Shown here: piece by piece, positions 31,376 to 32,499 of the stretch
Layout: each line of letters starts with the position of its first letter
Numbering within the stretch: position 1 is the first letter of the stretch
NCBI GenBank assembly: GCA_045627045.1
Contig: JAZQMY010000007.1
Location: 1 to 32,499, forward strand
Direction: 5' to 3'
Length of the DNA stretch: 32,499 bases
Origin: SIG351 sp045627045
GTDB lineage: Bacteria > Bacillota > Clostridia > HGM11327
Position numbers and translations under genes: made by a program
The notes under the pieces: model-generated
What the model saw: the letters and a program-made list of their open reading frames with translations, nothing else
Told to the model about the DNA's origin: nothing
Databases searched by the model: none

Positions 31376-32499
31376 TTATTTAATAACGACTTTGATGAAT
31401 GCTTTTTTGCCTTTTTTGAGTACGAAAGCGTTATCTGTAACATCCTCAGGCTTAATGTTGTAAGCAAAATCAGTTACCTTGTTGTCGTTGAGTGAAATGC
31501 CACCCTGCTGAATAAGTCTTCTGCCTTCACCCTTTGATGAAGCAAGACCTGCGGCAACGAGCATATCCATAATATTGGATGATTCTGCAAACTTTTCGGC
31601 GCTGATTTCAACTGTCGGCATATGCTCTGAATCAGCCTTGTTTGCAAAGAGCGCCTGTGCGGCAGCCTGTGCTTTTTCAGCTTCTTCTTCTCCGTGGATA
31701 AGCTTTGTGATTTCGTAAGCAAGACGAGCCTTTGCTGCGTTCATTCTCTCGTCCATATGAGCTGTCAATTCTTCGATTTCGTCGAGCTCCATGAATGTGA
31801 GAAGCTTCATGCACTTCTTGACGTCAGCATCGTCGATGTTTCTCCAATACTGATAGAAGTCATAAGGTGAAGTCTTTTCGGGATCAAGCCATACAGCACC
31901 TGACTGTGTTTTGCCCATCTTCTTGCCCTCTGAATTTGTGAGAAGCTGGAATGTCATGCCGTAAGCACGCTTGTTCTCTTTTCTTCTGATAAGATCTGCA
32001 CCGGCAAGGATGTTTGACCACTGATCATCGCCGCCGAGCTCCAGCTTTGCACCGTACTTCTTGTTGAGAACGAGGAAGTCATAGCCCTGCATAAGCATAT
32101 AATTGAATTCAAGGAACGAAAGACCGTTTTCAAGTCTCTTCTTGAAGCATTCGGCTGTAAGCATCTGGTTTACGGAGAAGCAAGTACCTATATCTCTGAG
32201 GAAGTCAATGTAATTGAGATTGAGAAGCCATTCTGCATTATTTACCATTATAGCCTTGCCCTCGGAGAAATCAATAAGCTTTGACATCTGCTTAACGAAG
32301 CAATCGGCATTGTGAGCAATAGTTTCCTTTGTCATCATTGATCTCATATCGTTTCTGCCGGAAGGATCGCCTACCATAGCCGTACCGCCGCCGATAAGAG
32401 CGATCGGTCTGTGTCCTGCTCTCTGCATATGAGCCATTACCATCATCTGGATGTAATGACCTACATGAAGACTGTCTGCTGTCGGGTCGAATCCGATAT
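31376..32499 (-). CDS. tyrS: Tyrosyl-tRNA synthetase (N-terminus outside window)
   Basis: The last ~374 residues of TyrRS; the start lies beyond the right edge. The open frame reaches the edge reading IGFDPTADSLHVGHYIQ, containing the HIGH-type motif HVGH. Tyrosine-site text GYDFLVL, GGDDQWSNI and the KMSKS-type loop KKMGKT are present, and a C-terminal S4 RNA-binding domain (GLASSKGEGRRLIQQGGISLNDNKV) closes the protein. It charges tRNA-Tyr in the cytosol. Strong terminator follows. Any T-box leader would be outside the window. Confidence 0.96.
   Translation of the reverse strand, partial: IGFDPTADSLHVGHYIQMMVMAHMQRAGHRPIALIGGGTAMVGDPSGRNDMRSMMTKETIAHNADCFVKQMSKLIDFSEGKAIMVNNAEWLLNLNYIDFLRDIGTCFSVNQMLTAECFKKRLENGLSFLEFNYMLMQGYDFLVLNKKYGAKLELGGDDQWSNILAGADLIRRKENKRAYGMTFQLLTNSEGKKMGKTQSGAVWLDPEKTSPYDFYQYWRNIDDADVKKCMKLLTFMELDEIEELTAHMDERMNAAKARLAYEITKLIHGEEEAEKAQAAAQALFANKADSEHMPTVEISAEKFAESSNIMDMLVAAGLASSKGEGRRLIQQGGISLNDNKVTDFAYNIKPEDVTDNAFVLKKGKKAFIKVVIK

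Overview
The window looks like a chromosomal segment of a low-to-moderate GC Gram-positive bacterium of the class Clostridia, most likely an Oscillospirales/Ruminococcaceae-type gut or rumen organism. Reasons: the tmk-holB-ricT order, consensus sigma-A promoters with 16-17 nt spacers, strong AGGAGG ribosome sites, TTG and GTG starts, lipoprotein signal peptides, a cysteine desulfurase paired with a rhodanese-less ThiI, and a TPP riboswitch in front of a ThiT-like gene. The genus is an inference from family knowledge, not a database match.

Left third (1-9.1 kb): the start of a thiamine-transporter-like gene with a complete TPP riboswitch, attenuator and promoter (minus strand); a 2x[4Fe-4S] ferredoxin with its own promoter; the minus-strand operon acetyltransferase-like gene > tmk > holB > ricT; then, divergently, a two-gene operon for a heterodimeric ABC exporter with one degenerate ATP site, closed by a terminator.

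Middle (9.1-18 kb): a zinc-ribbon/one-TM surface protein; the plus-strand operon small membrane protein > cysteine desulfurase > thiI, closed by a terminator; and the converging minus-strand operon metG > tatD > rsmA. A perfect 17-bp inverted repeat lies between the converging units.

Right part (18-31.3 kb): an accessory carbohydrate-active locus on the minus strand between metG and tyrS. One sigma-A promoter near 28.85 kb drives six tightly spaced genes: four tandem paralogous right-handed beta-helix proteins resembling GH141-type glycosidases (three lipoproteins, the last without a signal peptide), a cytosolic clan GH-A/GH39-like enzyme and a cytosolic beta-propeller glycosidase-like protein. 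Upstream, a separate transcript encodes a cytosolic protein that looks like a TIM-barrel glycosidase. The layout suggests surface attack on a branched glycan followed by intracellular finishing, but no transporter or regulator is present in the window and the substrate is unknown. Two of the paralogues share a 104-nt tract with a single mismatch, and that mismatch changes Asp to Asn in a conserved EV(D/N)DGG motif. The window ends inside tyrS.

The accessory glycosidase locus is the best candidate for something undescribed; everything else is largely housekeeping.
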